NCBI RefSeq assembly: GCF_001648555.1
Contig: NZ_LQXM01000023.1
Location: forward strand, 1 to 64,000
Origin: Rossellomorea aquimaris TF-12
GTDB lineage: Bacteria; Bacillota; Bacilli; Bacillales; Bacillaceae_B
DNA: 64,000 nt
Reading direction: 5' to 3'
In this document: positions 1-9,209 of the stretch, piece after piece
Position numbering within the stretch: position 1 is the first letter of the stretch
Layout of the letters: each line of letters begins with the position of its first letter
The notes under the pieces: model-generated
Databases searched by the model: none
The model's input: only the letters and a program-made list of their open reading frames with translations
What the model was told of the DNA's origin: nothing
Translations under genes and position numbers: made by a program

Positions 1-23
1 CTCTACCACTGAGCTACTGCGGA
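1..23 (-). tRNA. tRNA 5' end, probably tRNA-Asn (cut by window edge)
   Basis: The reverse complement of positions 1-23 begins TCCGCAGTAGCTCAGTGG, a typical Bacillus tRNA acceptor stem and D-arm. It resembles the start of tRNA-Asn. The anticodon lies outside the window, so the identity is an inference. In B. subtilis a tRNA cluster also follows the sprT-like gene. Confidence 0.75.
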
Positions 24-149
24 ACGTGAAGTAATCTAACGCTATTTGGTTTGTCTTATCGACTCTTTAGATTATAATTACTCAGGTATTACTTGTCAAC
101 CATTTTAAGAGACTTTTTCACAAATGGAATACCTCATTATTGAACTTTT

Positions 150-620
150 TCAATCTGTAACAAAGACGATTTTCTCCTTAAAAACCAGACTTCCTTTACA
201 TCGTCCACAAACATATTTTTTCGTGTTGATTTTTCTTTTTCGTCTAAATTCCAAACTACACTTTGAGCAGTTATAGATTAAATAGGTTTGCTTCTGTTTT
301 TGATTAGGTAAGGTCGTGCAATACCTTGAACCTCCTACCTTATGAAGAAGCTTCTTAAAGTCTTGATCTTTATGTTTAAATCCTCTTCCTTCTATATGAA
401 GGTGATAATGGCATAGCTCATGTTTGATGATACCGATTAATTCAGATACACCATGCTCATCCAGATATTTACGATTGATGTCTATATTATGGCTTTTCAA
501 CATATACCTTCCACCCGTCGTTCTCAGCCTTGGATTAAAGAATGCTTTGTGAAGGAAGGGCTTATAAAAGAAATCGTTTGATATTTTTTCTACAAGTAGC
601 TGCAGCTCTTCATTTGTCAT
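150..620 (-). CDS. SprT-like zinc metalloprotease family protein
   Basis: 156 aa. It carries the zinc-metalloprotease motif HELCH at residues 67-71, followed by HLH, which is the SprT/Spartan-like core. The C-terminus has a four-cysteine zinc ribbon (CSKC ... CGRC). The start at 620 is preferred over an upstream in-frame ATG because AAGAAGGA lies about 7 nt before it. It corresponds to YdcK of B. subtilis, which sits next to cmpA and tex as here. The Bacillus member has no established substrate, and a role in DNA-protein crosslink repair is only by analogy with eukaryotic Spartan. Confidence 0.88.
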   Translation of the reverse strand: MTNEELQLLVEKISNDFFYKPFLHKAFFNPRLRTTGGRYMLKSHNIDINRKYLDEHGVSELIGIIKHELCHYHLHIEGRGFKHKDQDFKKLLHKVGGSRYCTTLPNQKQKQTYLIYNCSKCSLEFRRKRKINTKKYVCGRCKGSLVFKEKIVFVTD

Positions 621-745
621 TTGAAATCCTTCTTTCTTCATTGAACATGACAACCTATTATAGCATACACTATATATCACCCTTACCGTTTAGACACGTT
701 TAAGTAACTCGGATTTCACTTCGTCGAGGATAAGGAGGTATCCTT

Positions 746-859
746 ATGCCAAATTGGCTCGTTAATCAAATGAGGAAAGCTTATTTTGAGAAAAACAGAT
801 ATCAGATTAAACTCCTTAATCAGTGCTGGTATTTTTATCGTAAGAAAAACTGTTCCTAA
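746..859 (+). CDS. cmpA: Cortex morphogenetic protein CmpA
   Basis: A 37-aa ORF. It starts MPNWLVNQMRKAYFEKN and continues through LLNQCWYFYRKK, which is the CmpA signature. A strong AAGGAGG ribosome site lies about 9 nt upstream. In B. subtilis CmpA is a sporulation quality-control adaptor that acts with ClpXP on SpoIVA and delays cortex assembly in defective spores. It lies divergently between the sprT-like gene and tex, as in B. subtilis. Its presence is direct evidence that the organism makes endospores. Confidence 0.95.
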   Translation: MPNWLVNQMRKAYFEKNRYQIKLLNQCWYFYRKKNCS

Positions 860-870
860 TTTATACATGA

Positions 871-902
871 AAAAGCTGACTAATTCTAACTAGTCAGCTT
901 TT
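871..902. terminator. Bidirectional intrinsic terminator between cmpA and tex
   Basis: A 12-bp perfect stem (AAAAGCTGACTA / TAGTCAGCTTTT) with an 8-nt loop and U-tracts on both sides. It serves the convergent cmpA and tex genes. Confidence 0.9.
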
Positions 903-913
903 CCTTCTTCCTA

Positions 914-3076
914 TTATTGAATCATCGTTAGGGCGACTCTACCTTTTTGAACATCTACACTATCAACCCAAACGGTGACAACGTCTCCTACTGAAACTAC
1001 ATCTAAAGGGTGTTTTACAAACCCATTCTTTAATTTAGAGATGTGAACAAGACCATCTTGTTTTACACCTACATCAATAAAAGCACCAAAGTCCACCACG
1101 TTTCGAACAGTCCCTTGCAGCTCCATCCCTTCTGTTAAGTCTTCCAATTTCAAGACATCTTTTTTCAGTAAGGGTTTTGGGAACTCATCTCGAGGATCTC
1201 TTCCTGGTCGAATTAATGCATCAATAATATCTTTCAACGTTAATTTACCAATGCCGAGTTCTTCTGATGCTTCTTCTAAATTGATTTGAGAAAATGCCTG
1301 TTTTAGTTCTTCTGTTCCGATTCCATTTGTATCAAAGCCAACTTTTTCCAGAAGCTTCTTAACCTCGCTGTAATTGTCTGGGTGAATAGGGGTGCGATCG
1401 AGAATTTCTTTGCCGTCCATAATTCTTAAGAATCCAATACATTGCTCGTAGGTTTTCGCTCCGAGTCTTGGGATTTTTTTCAGCTGATTTCTGGATTGAA
1501 ACTTTCCTTCTTCTTCTCTTTTCTTCACAATATTATTGGCAACCGTCTTGGATAGCCCCGCTACGTACTGCAATAATGAAGAAGAGGCAGTGTTTACATT
1601 TACTCCTACTTGGTTAACTGCTGTTTCAACAACAAATGTTAACGACTCGTTTAGTTTCTTTTGAGAGACATCATGTTGATATTGACCCACCCCAACAGAT
1701 TTGGGGTCGATTTTCACCAGTTCCGCTAAAGGGTCCTGTAGTCTTCTAGCTATGGACACGGCACTTCTTTCCTCTACCTGCAGGTCAGGGAATTCTTCTC
1801 TAGCGACTTCCGATGCTGAATAAACACTCGCTCCCGCTTCGTTCACAATCAAATAAAAAATGTCTTTCTCGACTTCCTTTAATACGTCAACGACAAATTG
1901 CTCTGTTTCTCTAGAAGCCGTACCATTCCCTATAGCCACTACCTCTATGTCATATTTACTTATAATCTTTTTCATTATTTCTTCAGCTTTTGACCGCTGA
2001 GACTTTGGTGGATGAGGGTAAATCACATTTATATCAAGAGCTTTACCTGTTTCATCGATGACAGATAGTTTGCACCCTGTTCTGTAAGCCGGATCCACAC
2101 CTAATACCATCTTGCCTTTCATAGGTGGTTGCAGTAATAGCTTTCTTAAATTCTCTGAAAAGATATGGATTGCTTGATCTTCTGCCTTATCTGTTAATTC
2201 ATTTCGTATTTCTCTTTCAACGGATGGCTGAATTAATCTTTTATAGCTATCCTCGATCGCTTCTTTGACGAATTGCACTGAAATGGAGCGAGGGTTTTTG
2301 ATTACTTGCTTTATTAAAAAGTCTAGTATCCCCTCTGCATCAGGTTGAATATTTACTTTTAGTACGTCCTCCTTTTCCCCACGATTCATAGCAAGGACTC
2401 GGTGAGGGACAACCTTATGGACAGGCTCTTGGTAGGAATAATACATTTCAAAAACTTTCTTTTCATCTAATTCTTCTTTTTTTACCTTGGATTCAATTAA
2501 CCCTTTTCTGAAGGTGTTGTTTCGTATGTATTCTCGATAAGATGCTTCGTCAGAAATCAGTTCTGCTATAATATCCTTCGCTCCATCTAAAGCTTCTTCA
2601 ATGGAGTGCACTTCTTCTGATAAATATTTAGATGCTTCTTCCTTTACGTCTCCAGAAGTTGGGAAGGTTAAAAGCCATTCTGCAAGGGGCTCCAGTCCTT
2701 TTTCTTTCGCCACTGTCGCCTTTGTGCGTCTTTTTTGTTTATATGGACGATACAAATCTTCCACCATTTGCAGTTTTTCTGCTTTTTTTATTGCTACCGA
2801 TAGTTCATCAGTTAACTTCCCTTGTTCTTCAATAAGACGAAGAACCTCTTCTTTCCTTTGTTCCAAATTTTGAAGGTAACCCCATTTATCCATGATATTA
2901 CGAATTTGAACTTCATCCAATGCACCCGTTTGCTCTTTCCGGTAACGAGCGATAAATGGTACTGTATTTCCTTCTTCAAGCAATGAAATAACATTTTTTA
3001 CGTTTTTATTGGATAAGTTTAGTTCTTTAGAAACTCTCTGCATTAAATGTTCTTGACTTGTTAAAGTTGCTCCCAC
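914..3076 (-). CDS. tex: Tex family RNA-binding transcription accessory protein
   Basis: 720 aa, normal for Tex (B. subtilis YdcI). In order it has an N-terminal helical region with EEGNTVPFIARYRKE, a YqgF/RNase H-like domain (near VLGVDPAYRTGCKL), helix-hairpin-helix repeats (near NQLKKIPRLGAKTYEQCIG) and a C-terminal S1 RNA-binding domain (ELQGTVRNVVDFGAFID). Tex binds nucleic acid and affects transcription and stress fitness. The GTG at 3076 is chosen as start because GGAGG lies 8 nt before it. The in-frame ATG at 3091 overlaps that ribosome site and would have none of its own. Confidence 0.95.
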   Translation of the reverse strand: MGATLTSQEHLMQRVSKELNLSNKNVKNVISLLEEGNTVPFIARYRKEQTGALDEVQIRNIMDKWGYLQNLEQRKEEVLRLIEEQGKLTDELSVAIKKAEKLQMVEDLYRPYKQKRRTKATVAKEKGLEPLAEWLLTFPTSGDVKEEASKYLSEEVHSIEEALDGAKDIIAELISDEASYREYIRNNTFRKGLIESKVKKEELDEKKVFEMYYSYQEPVHKVVPHRVLAMNRGEKEDVLKVNIQPDAEGILDFLIKQVIKNPRSISVQFVKEAIEDSYKRLIQPSVEREIRNELTDKAEDQAIHIFSENLRKLLLQPPMKGKMVLGVDPAYRTGCKLSVIDETGKALDINVIYPHPPKSQRSKAEEIMKKIISKYDIEVVAIGNGTASRETEQFVVDVLKEVEKDIFYLIVNEAGASVYSASEVAREEFPDLQVEERSAVSIARRLQDPLAELVKIDPKSVGVGQYQHDVSQKKLNESLTFVVETAVNQVGVNVNTASSSLLQYVAGLSKTVANNIVKKREEEGKFQSRNQLKKIPRLGAKTYEQCIGFLRIMDGKEILDRTPIHPDNYSEVKKLLEKVGFDTNGIGTEELKQAFSQINLEEASEELGIGKLTLKDIIDALIRPGRDPRDEFPKPLLKKDVLKLEDLTEGMELQGTVRNVVDFGAFIDVGVKQDGLVHISKLKNGFVKHPLDVVSVGDVVTVWVDSVDVQKGRVALTMIQ

Positions 3077-3162
3077 AAATATAACCTCCATCTAAAATGA
3101 TTCTCACTTCATCTTACCACAGTCTTAATTCAACGAAGAAAAGGCAAATTCTGAAGAAGATA

Positions 3163-3203
3163 GACAAAAAATAAAAGCTTACCCCAAATCTTAGAGTAAG
3201 CTT
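3163..3203 (-). terminator. Terminator of the sigB operon
   Basis: The stem AAGCTTAC / GTAAGCTT, read on the minus strand, is followed by TTATTTTTT. The hairpin overlaps the last codons and stop of rsbX. Confidence 0.8.
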
Positions 3204-3787
3204 CCTATAATATACGTTGTATCGTCTGCAGTACCATCGACTAAGGATTGAATATCACTTAGAGCTCCACGTAATGTCGGATACCTCTGTAGAATATTCT
3301 TTACTCCTGAAATATTTAATCCATCTGAGTGAATAAGGAATCGAGAATTCGTATCGTAGCTGAACCTCTGAGTTTTATATACCTGAGGCCTTCCTGACAG
3401 ATACCCTGTTACTGGTAAGGGATAAGTCATTTTGCCTTCTGGGGAATACATATAGAAGCGAATATTTCCAACGCAACTATAAACAAATTCCTTTGAATGA
3501 AAATACGCTTTAATAATGGCAACTGCTGCACCACGCTTCTTCTGAAGGGCATCATTACACAGTTGCATAATCGTATCTACATCTTCGTGATGATGTTTTT
3601 CAACAATTTCTACGACAACATGAGAGGATTCATACGCAAACTTACCACTACCTAAACCATCAGCCAAAACACAGATAAAGTAATCATTTGTAGACATATA
3701 GTAGTAGCTATCACCACAATATGGATTATCATTTTTCGATACTTGTTCTGCGTACAGTTCTATTTCATTTTGTTGGAGATAAGGCAT
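3191..3787 (-). CDS. rsbX: PP2C-type serine phosphatase RsbX
   Basis: 198 aa, the same size as B. subtilis RsbX. The PP2C fold is marked by CVLADGLGSG near the N-terminus and SDGLNISG further on. RsbX dephosphorylates RsbS and RsbR in the stressosome and so resets the sigma-B pathway. Its ATG shares one base with the sigB stop (TAATG), which indicates translational coupling. It is the last gene of the operon, followed directly by a terminator, and is probably co-expressed from the internal sigma-B promoter. Confidence 0.95.
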   Translation of the reverse strand: MPYLQQNEIELYAEQVSKNDNPYCGDSYYYMSTNDYFICVLADGLGSGKFAYESSHVVVEIVEKHHHEDVDTIMQLCNDALQKKRGAAVAIIKAYFHSKEFVYSCVGNIRFYMYSPEGKMTYPLPVTGYLSGRPQVYKTQRFSYDTNSRFLIHSDGLNISGVKNILQRYPTLRGALSDIQSLVDGTADDTTYIIGSLL

Positions 3788-4584
3788 TAATAATGACTCT
3801 CCGAATCGAACATTTCTTCCTGGATAGCTTCACGCAGCTTTTTAATAGCTCTTCTTTGCAATCGCGAAACATGCATTTGGGAAATTCCGAGTTTTTCTCC
3901 AGCTTCTTTTTGGCTCAGGTTTTCAAGATAAGTATGCTGAATGATAGATTTCTCTCTGTCAGATAGAACATGAAGGACTTTTTCAAGAACAAGACGCTGG
4001 TTTACTTTTTCATATCCTTCGTCTTGATCACCTACTATATCTAATATGGTGACTGTGCTTCCTTCAGAATCAGCTTCAATGGAGTGATCCACTGATAACG
4101 CTTGATAACTTCTACCCATTTCCATCGCTTCTAATACTTCTTCTTCACTGACTTCTAGATATTCGGCTATTTCATTAACCTGAGGAGAACGTTCTAATTG
4201 ATTCGTCAACTCCTCAACGGTTGCTTTAATTTTAGGTCCTAGCTCTTTAATTCTTCTAGGTACGTGCACACTCCACGTTTTATCACGAAGAAATCGTTTG
4301 ATTTCTCCAATAATCGTTGGAATGGCAAAAGCTTCAAACGACCTTCCAAAGGATTCATCGTATCTTCTTATTGCTCCTAGCAGACCAATCATTCCGACTT
4401 GAATAATATCCTCGTGAAAAGATCTTCCTTTTGAATATTTTCTTGCTATGGACTCGACAAGGTTCTGATAATGCAAGACCAACTGGCCTTGGGCATCATC
4501 ATCCTGATTTTCTTGGTAATCTTTAATCCATTGAAGTACCTTTTCTTTTTGTGCTTGTTGATTAGGTTGAGATAGTTTTTTCAT
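3787..4584 (-). CDS. sigB: General stress sigma factor SigB
   Basis: 265 aa. Region 2 includes GRSFHEDIIQVGMIGLLGAI, region 3 includes WSVHVPRRIKELGP, and region 4 has the helix-turn-helix EAGEKLGISQMHVSRLQRRA. These are near-identical to B. subtilis SigB. It directs RNA polymerase to general stress promoters. The start overlaps the rsbW end by 23 nt and is preceded by GGTGGAGAAGG, consistent with coupled synthesis of sigma factor and anti-sigma factor. Free SigB feeds back on this operon through the promoter before rsbV. Confidence 0.98.
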   Translation of the reverse strand: MKKLSQPNQQAQKEKVLQWIKDYQENQDDDAQGQLVLHYQNLVESIARKYSKGRSFHEDIIQVGMIGLLGAIRRYDESFGRSFEAFAIPTIIGEIKRFLRDKTWSVHVPRRIKELGPKIKATVEELTNQLERSPQVNEIAEYLEVSEEEVLEAMEMGRSYQALSVDHSIEADSEGSTVTILDIVGDQDEGYEKVNQRLVLEKVLHVLSDREKSIIQHTYLENLSQKEAGEKLGISQMHVSRLQRRAIKKLREAIQEEMFDSESHY

Positions 4585-5032
4585 CCTTCTCCACCTGCTC
4601 TCCCGAAAGGAACTTCGTCATAAAGACCGTCACTCCCTCTTGATGATGCACCTTTACGTCATCCATAAGACTCTCTATAAGGTAAAGACCCAACCCACCT
4701 TCTCTTAGAAATTCTACAGAATGATCCGCGTGATATGGTCCGACAGCACTTCGAATCGTTTTAAAATCAAAGCTTTCTCCATGGTCCGCTACCATTACTT
4801 CTAGGCGATCTTCGTAAAGAGCAAAGCCTACCACTACTTCACCGTCATTATCTTTATACGCATGTTGAACGGCGTTGGTAATCGCTTCACTTGAAGCAAT
4901 CTTTAAATCTTCAATTGCATCATAATCAAAGCCCATACGGCTGGCTATTCCTGAAAGTGTCAAACGAATAACCCCTACATATTCTGGTTTAGCAGGGATT
5001 TTCATCTCGATGTAATCAAATGCTTGCATCAT
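4562..5032 (-). CDS. rsbW: Anti-sigma-B factor and serine kinase RsbW
   Basis: 156 aa with a GHKL/HATPase fold. The N box EAITNAVQHAY and the G2-type segment REGGLGLYLIESLMD are visible. RsbW binds SigB to keep it inactive and phosphorylates RsbV. It overlaps rsbV by 4 nt (ATGA) and sigB by 23 nt, giving tight stoichiometric coupling of the switch proteins. Confidence 0.97.
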   Translation of the reverse strand: MMQAFDYIEMKIPAKPEYVGVIRLTLSGIASRMGFDYDAIEDLKIASSEAITNAVQHAYKDNDGEVVVGFALYEDRLEVMVADHGESFDFKTIRSAVGPYHADHSVEFLREGGLGLYLIESLMDDVKVHHQEGVTVFMTKFLSGEQVEKDEKTIST

Positions 5033-5361
5033 TCCACTCCACCTTCTACTTTGGAATTAATGTTCATAATATCCCCTAAACCTGTAATATCAAACAACCT
5101 TTGTAAACGATCGGATAGTCCAACTAAATTCAGTTGACCTCCACGAGCACTTACGGTTTTGAATATACCTACGAATACTCCTAATCCAGTGCTGTCCATA
5201 TAGGATACATCGGAAAGGTCTATCGTGATATTTTGATTATCTACTTCAGCAGAGGGTTGAAGAGTTTCTTTAAGTTTTGGAGCTGTATATGCATCAATTT
5301 CTCCTGCTACTTTAACAAGAAGCTCGTTCTCTTTTTCTTTCAAATCTATGGATAAGTTCAT
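5029..5361 (-). CDS. rsbV: Anti-anti-sigma factor RsbV
   Basis: 110 aa STAS-domain protein. The motif DVSYMDSTGLGV places the RsbW-phosphorylated serine at about residue 57, as in B. subtilis. Unphosphorylated RsbV sequesters RsbW and releases SigB. It is the first gene behind the internal sigma-B promoter, so rsbV-rsbW-sigB-rsbX can be auto-amplified under stress. An AAAGGTGG-type ribosome site precedes the ATG. Confidence 0.97.
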   Translation of the reverse strand: MNLSIDLKEKENELLVKVAGEIDAYTAPKLKETLQPSAEVDNQNITIDLSDVSYMDSTGLGVFVGIFKTVSARGGQLNLVGLSDRLQRLFDITGLGDIMNINSKVEGGVE

Positions 5362-5406
5362 AAAAAGACCACCTTTTAATTTACATTATATTAAGTCTAT
5401 ATTCTT

Positions 5407-5432
5407 TTACCCTATATGATTGAAGTGTAAAC
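5407..5432 (-). promoter_or_regulatory. Internal sigma-B promoter of rsbV-rsbW-sigB-rsbX
   Basis: On the minus strand GTTTAC is followed after exactly 14 nt by GGGTAA, matching the sigma-B consensus GTTTaa-N12-14-GGGTAt. It lies between the end of rsbU and the start of rsbV, where the autoregulatory promoter lies in B. subtilis. Confidence 0.88.
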
Positions 5433-5437
5433 AACTT

Positions 5438-6448
5438 TTAGGAAATTCTTTTTATAATAATTAAAGTAAAGTCGTCACGAAGCTCAAAATGCTGAAGTTT
5501 TTCAAGTTGCTTATATACATTATTAACAATTTCCTGAGGAGGCAGGTGATGATATTTACTGATCAATTGTACTAAGTCTTCTCGTTCTAAGAACCCTTCT
5601 TCCGTTCGGCATTCTGTTACACCATCGGAAAGTAAAATGATCAGATCTCCAACTTCAACCCTTCTCTCATACTGTCTATACTTCGCCTTTTTATCTACAC
5701 CTAGCAGGAGGCCTTTTGCATCAAGATCTTCGAATTCATTTGAAGTTGCATTGAAATAAAACCCTGGTTCGTGTCCTGCAGACGAATATGAGAACAAATG
5801 AGTTTTCGGATTGTAGTCACCATAGAACATTGTAATAAACATGCTGGCATCAACATTTTGTTCCACAACTCTATTTAAGCTTTCTAATACTGCCGATGGT
5901 TCGTGTCGGTACTCAGGTAAACTGTCCATGGCATACTTAATCATGGACATGCAAAGAGCTGCAGGTATACCTTTCCCTATAACATCAGCAATGGCCACAC
6001 TGACACTATCATTTTCATCTTGCACAAAGTGATAGTAATCACCATTCATTTTTTTAGCAGGAACACTGACAGCACCAATAGCAAGTTCTTTAACAGTTGG
6101 TATGCTTGTCCCAAGAAGAGTCTGCTGCATATTCGAGGCGACATCTATTTCATTATTTAGTTCCTGCTGTTTACTTCTTAAGCTTTGATGTTCTCTATAG
6201 GCAAAGCCATACCCGATCATCACTTCTAATAAAATGTCAAAGGAATGCAGAACATGATGCGGTAAATCTGGTTCCATTTCTAATATGACACTTTTATGAA
6301 GACTGATAATTTCTTCAGGTGAGATATGGTGTTCTATTGATTTACGACTAAATTTCTGCCCTAAATAAAGGGCTTTTTCGTCTTGTTCATTCAGGTAATT
6401 CTCTATTATCTCTCTATATTTTGAATCCATTAAATCTCTGAAATTCAT
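5438..6448 (-). CDS. rsbU: PP2C phosphatase RsbU, environmental branch activator
   Basis: 336 aa (B. subtilis 335). The N-terminal four-helix domain binds RsbT (FSRKSIEHHISPEEIISLHK). The C-terminal PP2C (SpoIIE-like) domain has SGDYYHF-like MNGDYYHF, IADVIGKGIPAALCMSM and SDGVTECRT. RsbU dephosphorylates RsbV-P when released RsbT binds it. The ATG at 6448 has AGGGGGAG just upstream and matches the family start, whereas a further upstream ATG would run back into rsbT. It ends just before the sigma-B promoter. Confidence 0.96.
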   Translation of the reverse strand: MNFRDLMDSKYREIIENYLNEQDEKALYLGQKFSRKSIEHHISPEEIISLHKSVILEMEPDLPHHVLHSFDILLEVMIGYGFAYREHQSLRSKQQELNNEIDVASNMQQTLLGTSIPTVKELAIGAVSVPAKKMNGDYYHFVQDENDSVSVAIADVIGKGIPAALCMSMIKYAMDSLPEYRHEPSAVLESLNRVVEQNVDASMFITMFYGDYNPKTHLFSYSSAGHEPGFYFNATSNEFEDLDAKGLLLGVDKKAKYRQYERRVEVGDLIILLSDGVTECRTEEGFLEREDLVQLISKYHHLPPQEIVNNVYKQLEKLQHFELRDDFTLIIIKRIS

Positions 6449-6458
6449 ATAACTCCCC

Positions 6459-6860
6459 CTAACGGAGCCACTTAGTCGCCCTGATATCTGTTCCTTCTCC
6501 TGGAACAGACTCGACGTTAAACTCATCCATCAATCGTTTAACACCAGGCAAACCTGCTCCTAATCCACCTGATGTGGAATATCCATCTTCCATTACTTTT
6601 CTTATATCATTAATTCCGGGTCCATCATCAATAGCAATGATTCGCACACCTTTTTTACCGGCGTCAAATAGCTTTTCAATACAAATTTGACCATGACCAG
6701 CATAAAGATAAATATTACGTGCTAATTCGCTAATAGCAGTAGTGATACGGGCTTGGTCCACGGTTCCAAAGCCAAGCTCTTTCGCAACATTTCTACCTAA
6801 CTGGCGGGCAGCAACGATGTCCCATTCATTCGTGATCTTCACGCAGGATTGGCTATCCAT
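6459..6860 (-). CDS. rsbT: Serine/threonine kinase RsbT of the stressosome
   Basis: 133 aa, identical in length to the B. subtilis protein. It is a GHKL-type kinase with ELARNIYLYAG (N box), IDDGPGI and GGLGAGLPGVKRL. RsbT phosphorylates RsbR and RsbS on stress, leaves the stressosome and activates RsbU. It sits 2 nt after the rsbS stop and 10 nt before rsbU in a compact operon. Confidence 0.97.
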   Translation of the reverse strand: MDSQSCVKITNEWDIVAARQLGRNVAKELGFGTVDQARITTAISELARNIYLYAGHGQICIEKLFDAGKKGVRIIAIDDGPGINDIRKVMEDGYSTSGGLGAGLPGVKRLMDEFNVESVPGEGTDIRATKWLR

Positions 6861-6862
6861 TC

Positions 6863-7219
6863 CTAGTCCCCCAGTTCCAATTGTAATTTCTCTAGACCTT
6901 TTTCTAAGTCTAAAGCGGTTAGGACATCCTCTAACCTGATACCAAGCTCAATTAACGTAATGGCTACTGCAGGCTGAATACCAGTAATAACTACCTTTGC
7001 TCCCATTAACCTTGACATATTTATAACGTCTCCAAGAACTTTTGCGATAAATGAATCAATAAAGTCGATAGACGTGATATCAATTACTACGCCTCTCGCA
7101 CTCGTTTCATGTATTTTTTGCAAAAGATCTTCTTGAAATTGAAGGGCTGTTTGATCATCCAACTCCCATTGAATGGAAATCAACAGACAGTCATGCAGCT
7201 TTAAAATTGGTATTCTCAC
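6863..7219 (-). CDS. rsbS: Stressosome STAS protein RsbS
   Basis: 118 aa STAS domain. [18 protein letters not shown] contains the RsbT-phosphorylated serine at residue 56 (Ser59 in the slightly longer B. subtilis protein). RsbS forms the stressosome core with RsbR and holds RsbT. It has a GTG start with GGAGGG upstream and overlaps the rsbR stop as GTGA. Confidence 0.97.
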   Translation of the reverse strand: MRIPILKLHDCLLISIQWELDDQTALQFQEDLLQKIHETSARGVVIDITSIDFIDSFIAKVLGDVINMSRLMGAKVVITGIQPAVAITLIELGIRLEDVLTALDLEKGLEKLQLELGD

Positions 7220-8046
7220 TCTAATCCCTCCGTTGAAACAATTTGTCTATTCGTCATTTCAAGAGCTTTTTCGATTCCTTTTCTTAATGTACTATTTGTA
7301 CTAAATTGATTTAAATTAATTCCAAGGTTAACGATCGTCTGGGCGATTTCCGGTCTAATACCCACCAGCATACATTTAGCTCCTACCAGTCTGACAGCTT
7401 CTGCCGCCTGAATAATATGGTGTGCTACCATTGTATCGACTACCGGAACACCCGTTATATCAATTAACACTACTTCTGCTCTATGTTTCACTACGCCATT
7501 TAGCAGGTTCTCCATTATTAAACGGGCTCTTTCTGTATCAATGGTTCCAACTAAAGGCATAACAGAAATTTTTCCAAAAACAGGAATCAAAGGTGCCGAT
7601 AACTCTTGCAACGCAATCTTTTGCAAGGAAACCGTTCTTTCCCATGACTCTGTATAAGCGCTTATCACCTTGTTATACATAGGCGTTAGCCATTTATCGA
7701 ATTCTTCTATCTTTGAAGATTGGTTTTCTTGAGTAATGATCCCGTCTTTCGTCATTCCTTCATAAACTACTTTTCCGAAAGCACTTAAAGCAGTAGTCAC
7801 AAACGTCAGAGGCCATCCCAGTCGGACGACTTTTTCAGCAAAGTCCTCTAATCTAGTTGTGAACTCATTAGAATCTCTTAAGCTAGCCGCAATCATTTCA
7901 ACAAACTCATGGCTTGTCTTAGTAAAAACCTGATTAGAAACGACCTGAAGAAACTTCTCATCTGCTTCTTCTTTCATTCGCTCCATCCAGATGCCGGTTA
8001 TATCTGACTTATTATCCTGAATATAATCCGTGACTTCAGTAAACAT
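7216..8046 (-). CDS. rsbR: Stressosome sensor protein RsbR
   Basis: 276 aa. The N-terminal half is the non-heme globin-like sensor domain and the C-terminal half is a STAS domain. Both known phosphorylation sites are at the B. subtilis numbering: Thr171 in [10 protein letters not shown] and Thr205 in [11 protein letters not shown]. It is the first gene of the rsbRSTUVWX-sigB operon, with GGGGAG 6 nt before the ATG. It is the RsbRA type encoded in the operon. No other RsbR paralog occurs in the window. Confidence 0.97.
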   Translation of the reverse strand: MFTEVTDYIQDNKSDITGIWMERMKEEADEKFLQVVSNQVFTKTSHEFVEMIAASLRDSNEFTTRLEDFAEKVVRLGWPLTFVTTALSAFGKVVYEGMTKDGIITQENQSSKIEEFDKWLTPMYNKVISAYTESWERTVSLQKIALQELSAPLIPVFGKISVMPLVGTIDTERARLIMENLLNGVVKHRAEVVLIDITGVPVVDTMVAHHIIQAAEAVRLVGAKCMLVGIRPEIAQTIVNLGINLNQFSTNSTLRKGIEKALEMTNRQIVSTEGLE

Positions 8047-8080
8047 TTAATTCTCCCCATTCTATCATATGAAATTTATA

Positions 8081-8110
8081 ATCATACTTAACTCATAAAG
8101 CTGTAATCAA
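8081..8110 (-). promoter_or_regulatory. Putative sigma-A promoter of rsbR
   Basis: On the minus strand TTGATT and TATGAT are separated by 18 nt, ending 34 nt before the rsbR start codon. The region 8047-8330 is otherwise AT-rich intergenic DNA with no ORF. Confidence 0.4.
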
Positions 8111-8330
8111 ACTTTAAAGTAATTTGATTCTTTCATTACAAAATAATTATATCCCATTATAATTGTAACAAATAAATACCTATTTGAAAAAGCCTATCGC
8201 TTATGATGTTTTCACAATTACTTTATCCATTATAAATTGTTGAAAGGGATTTGTCATAAAATTGATTATATTTACATTATATAGCTTGTATCAAGGGGGT
8301 CATTTGTCCTTATATTCCTTAAAAAACACA

Positions 8331-8376
8331 AAACAAAAAGGCTTATTGATCTTTATTTTGTCGATCAGTAAGCCTT
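8331..8376 (-). terminator. Terminator downstream of ndoA
   Basis: A 14-bp stem with one G-U pair (AAGGCTTACTGATC / GATCAATAAGCCTT on the minus strand), followed by TTTTTGTTTTG. It separates the ndoAI-ndoA pair from the sigB operon. Confidence 0.85.
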
Positions 8377-8443
8377 CTGGTTTGCAGTTATTTTCGTCCC
8401 ATTTTGTAACGTGATAATCGTTTCACACATTGAAGAGATCAAG

Positions 8444-8794
8444 CTAAAATTGGATTAAACCGACACTTATTTGTAAGGCGTCATCCACTTTTTCCATCAT
8501 CTCGTCATCTAAGTGTGTAATCTTATCGGTAAGACGTTGTTTATCAATCGTTCTAATTTGTTCAAGCAAGATAACAGAATCACGTTCAAAACCATAACGT
8601 TTCGCATCAATCTCAACATGAGTAGGCAGTTTAGCTTTTTGAATTTGTGCAGTAATAGCCGCAACAATAACTGTGGGACTGAACCTATTTCCTATATCGT
8701 TTTGAATAACCAGTACCGGCCGAACTCCGCCTTGTTCTGATCCGACAACAGGTGAAAGGTCTGCAAAATATACGTCACCACGCTTAACAATCAA
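8444..8794 (-). CDS. ndoA: Toxin endoribonuclease EndoA (MazF/PemK family)
   Basis: 116 aa and almost identical to B. subtilis EndoA. It keeps [20 protein letters not shown], Arg25 and Thr48, the residues required for RNA cleavage. EndoA cuts single-stranded mRNA at UACAU sites. It lies 4 nt after the antitoxin gene, and the pair is in the conserved chromosomal position between alr and rsbR. It is therefore a core, not a mobile, toxin-antitoxin locus. Confidence 0.97.
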   Translation of the reverse strand: MIVKRGDVYFADLSPVVGSEQGGVRPVLVIQNDIGNRFSPTVIVAAITAQIQKAKLPTHVEIDAKRYGFERDSVILLEQIRTIDKQRLTDKITHLDDEMMEKVDDALQISVGLIQF

Positions 8795-8798
8795 AGGA

Positions 8799-9080
8799 TT
8801 AACCTCCGCTTACTAAGCGTTCGACTGTATGTTCTGCCTCATATTCTGCTTGAATCGCTTCAGAAGCGATCGCGAGATTAATTTTAGCCATTTCCATATA
8901 GCCGCGTCTCATAGATTCACGTAATTGTCTCTTTTTACGCTCTCGTAAATACATTTTTGTTGCACGATAAATAAACTCATTGCGATTCACATTTTCTTGA
9001 TCTGCAAAGCCGTCTAATTCTGTAACGAGCTGTTGCGGTAGACGAATTAAGATTTCTGTTGTTGCGCTGGATTCAGACAC
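8799..9080 (-). CDS. ndoAI: Antitoxin EndoAI
   Basis: 93 aa ribbon-helix-helix antitoxin. [18 protein letters not shown] forms the N-terminal DNA-binding strand and helix, and the C-terminal tail ([22 protein letters not shown]) should bind EndoA. AGGTGTAG precedes the start. Antitoxin before toxin with a 4-nt gap is the usual arrangement for stoichiometric expression. Confidence 0.95.
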   Translation of the reverse strand: MSESSATTEILIRLPQQLVTELDGFADQENVNRNEFIYRATKMYLRERKKRQLRESMRRGYMEMAKINLAIASEAIQAEYEAEHTVERLVSGG

Positions 9081-9209
9081 AAACTACACCTCCACCAATC
9101 ACTACATACCGTTTCGTTCATTAACATATTTATCATACCATCAAATAGTGGGAATGAAAAGACAATTTATCAATCTCTTCTATTATCCACCATTTAAAAT
9201 ATTATTTAT

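Noticed and set aside
8444-9080. Horizontally acquired toxin-antitoxin module
   Set aside because: The pair is nearly identical to B. subtilis EndoA/EndoAI and in the same chromosomal position between alr and rsbR, so it is core genome.
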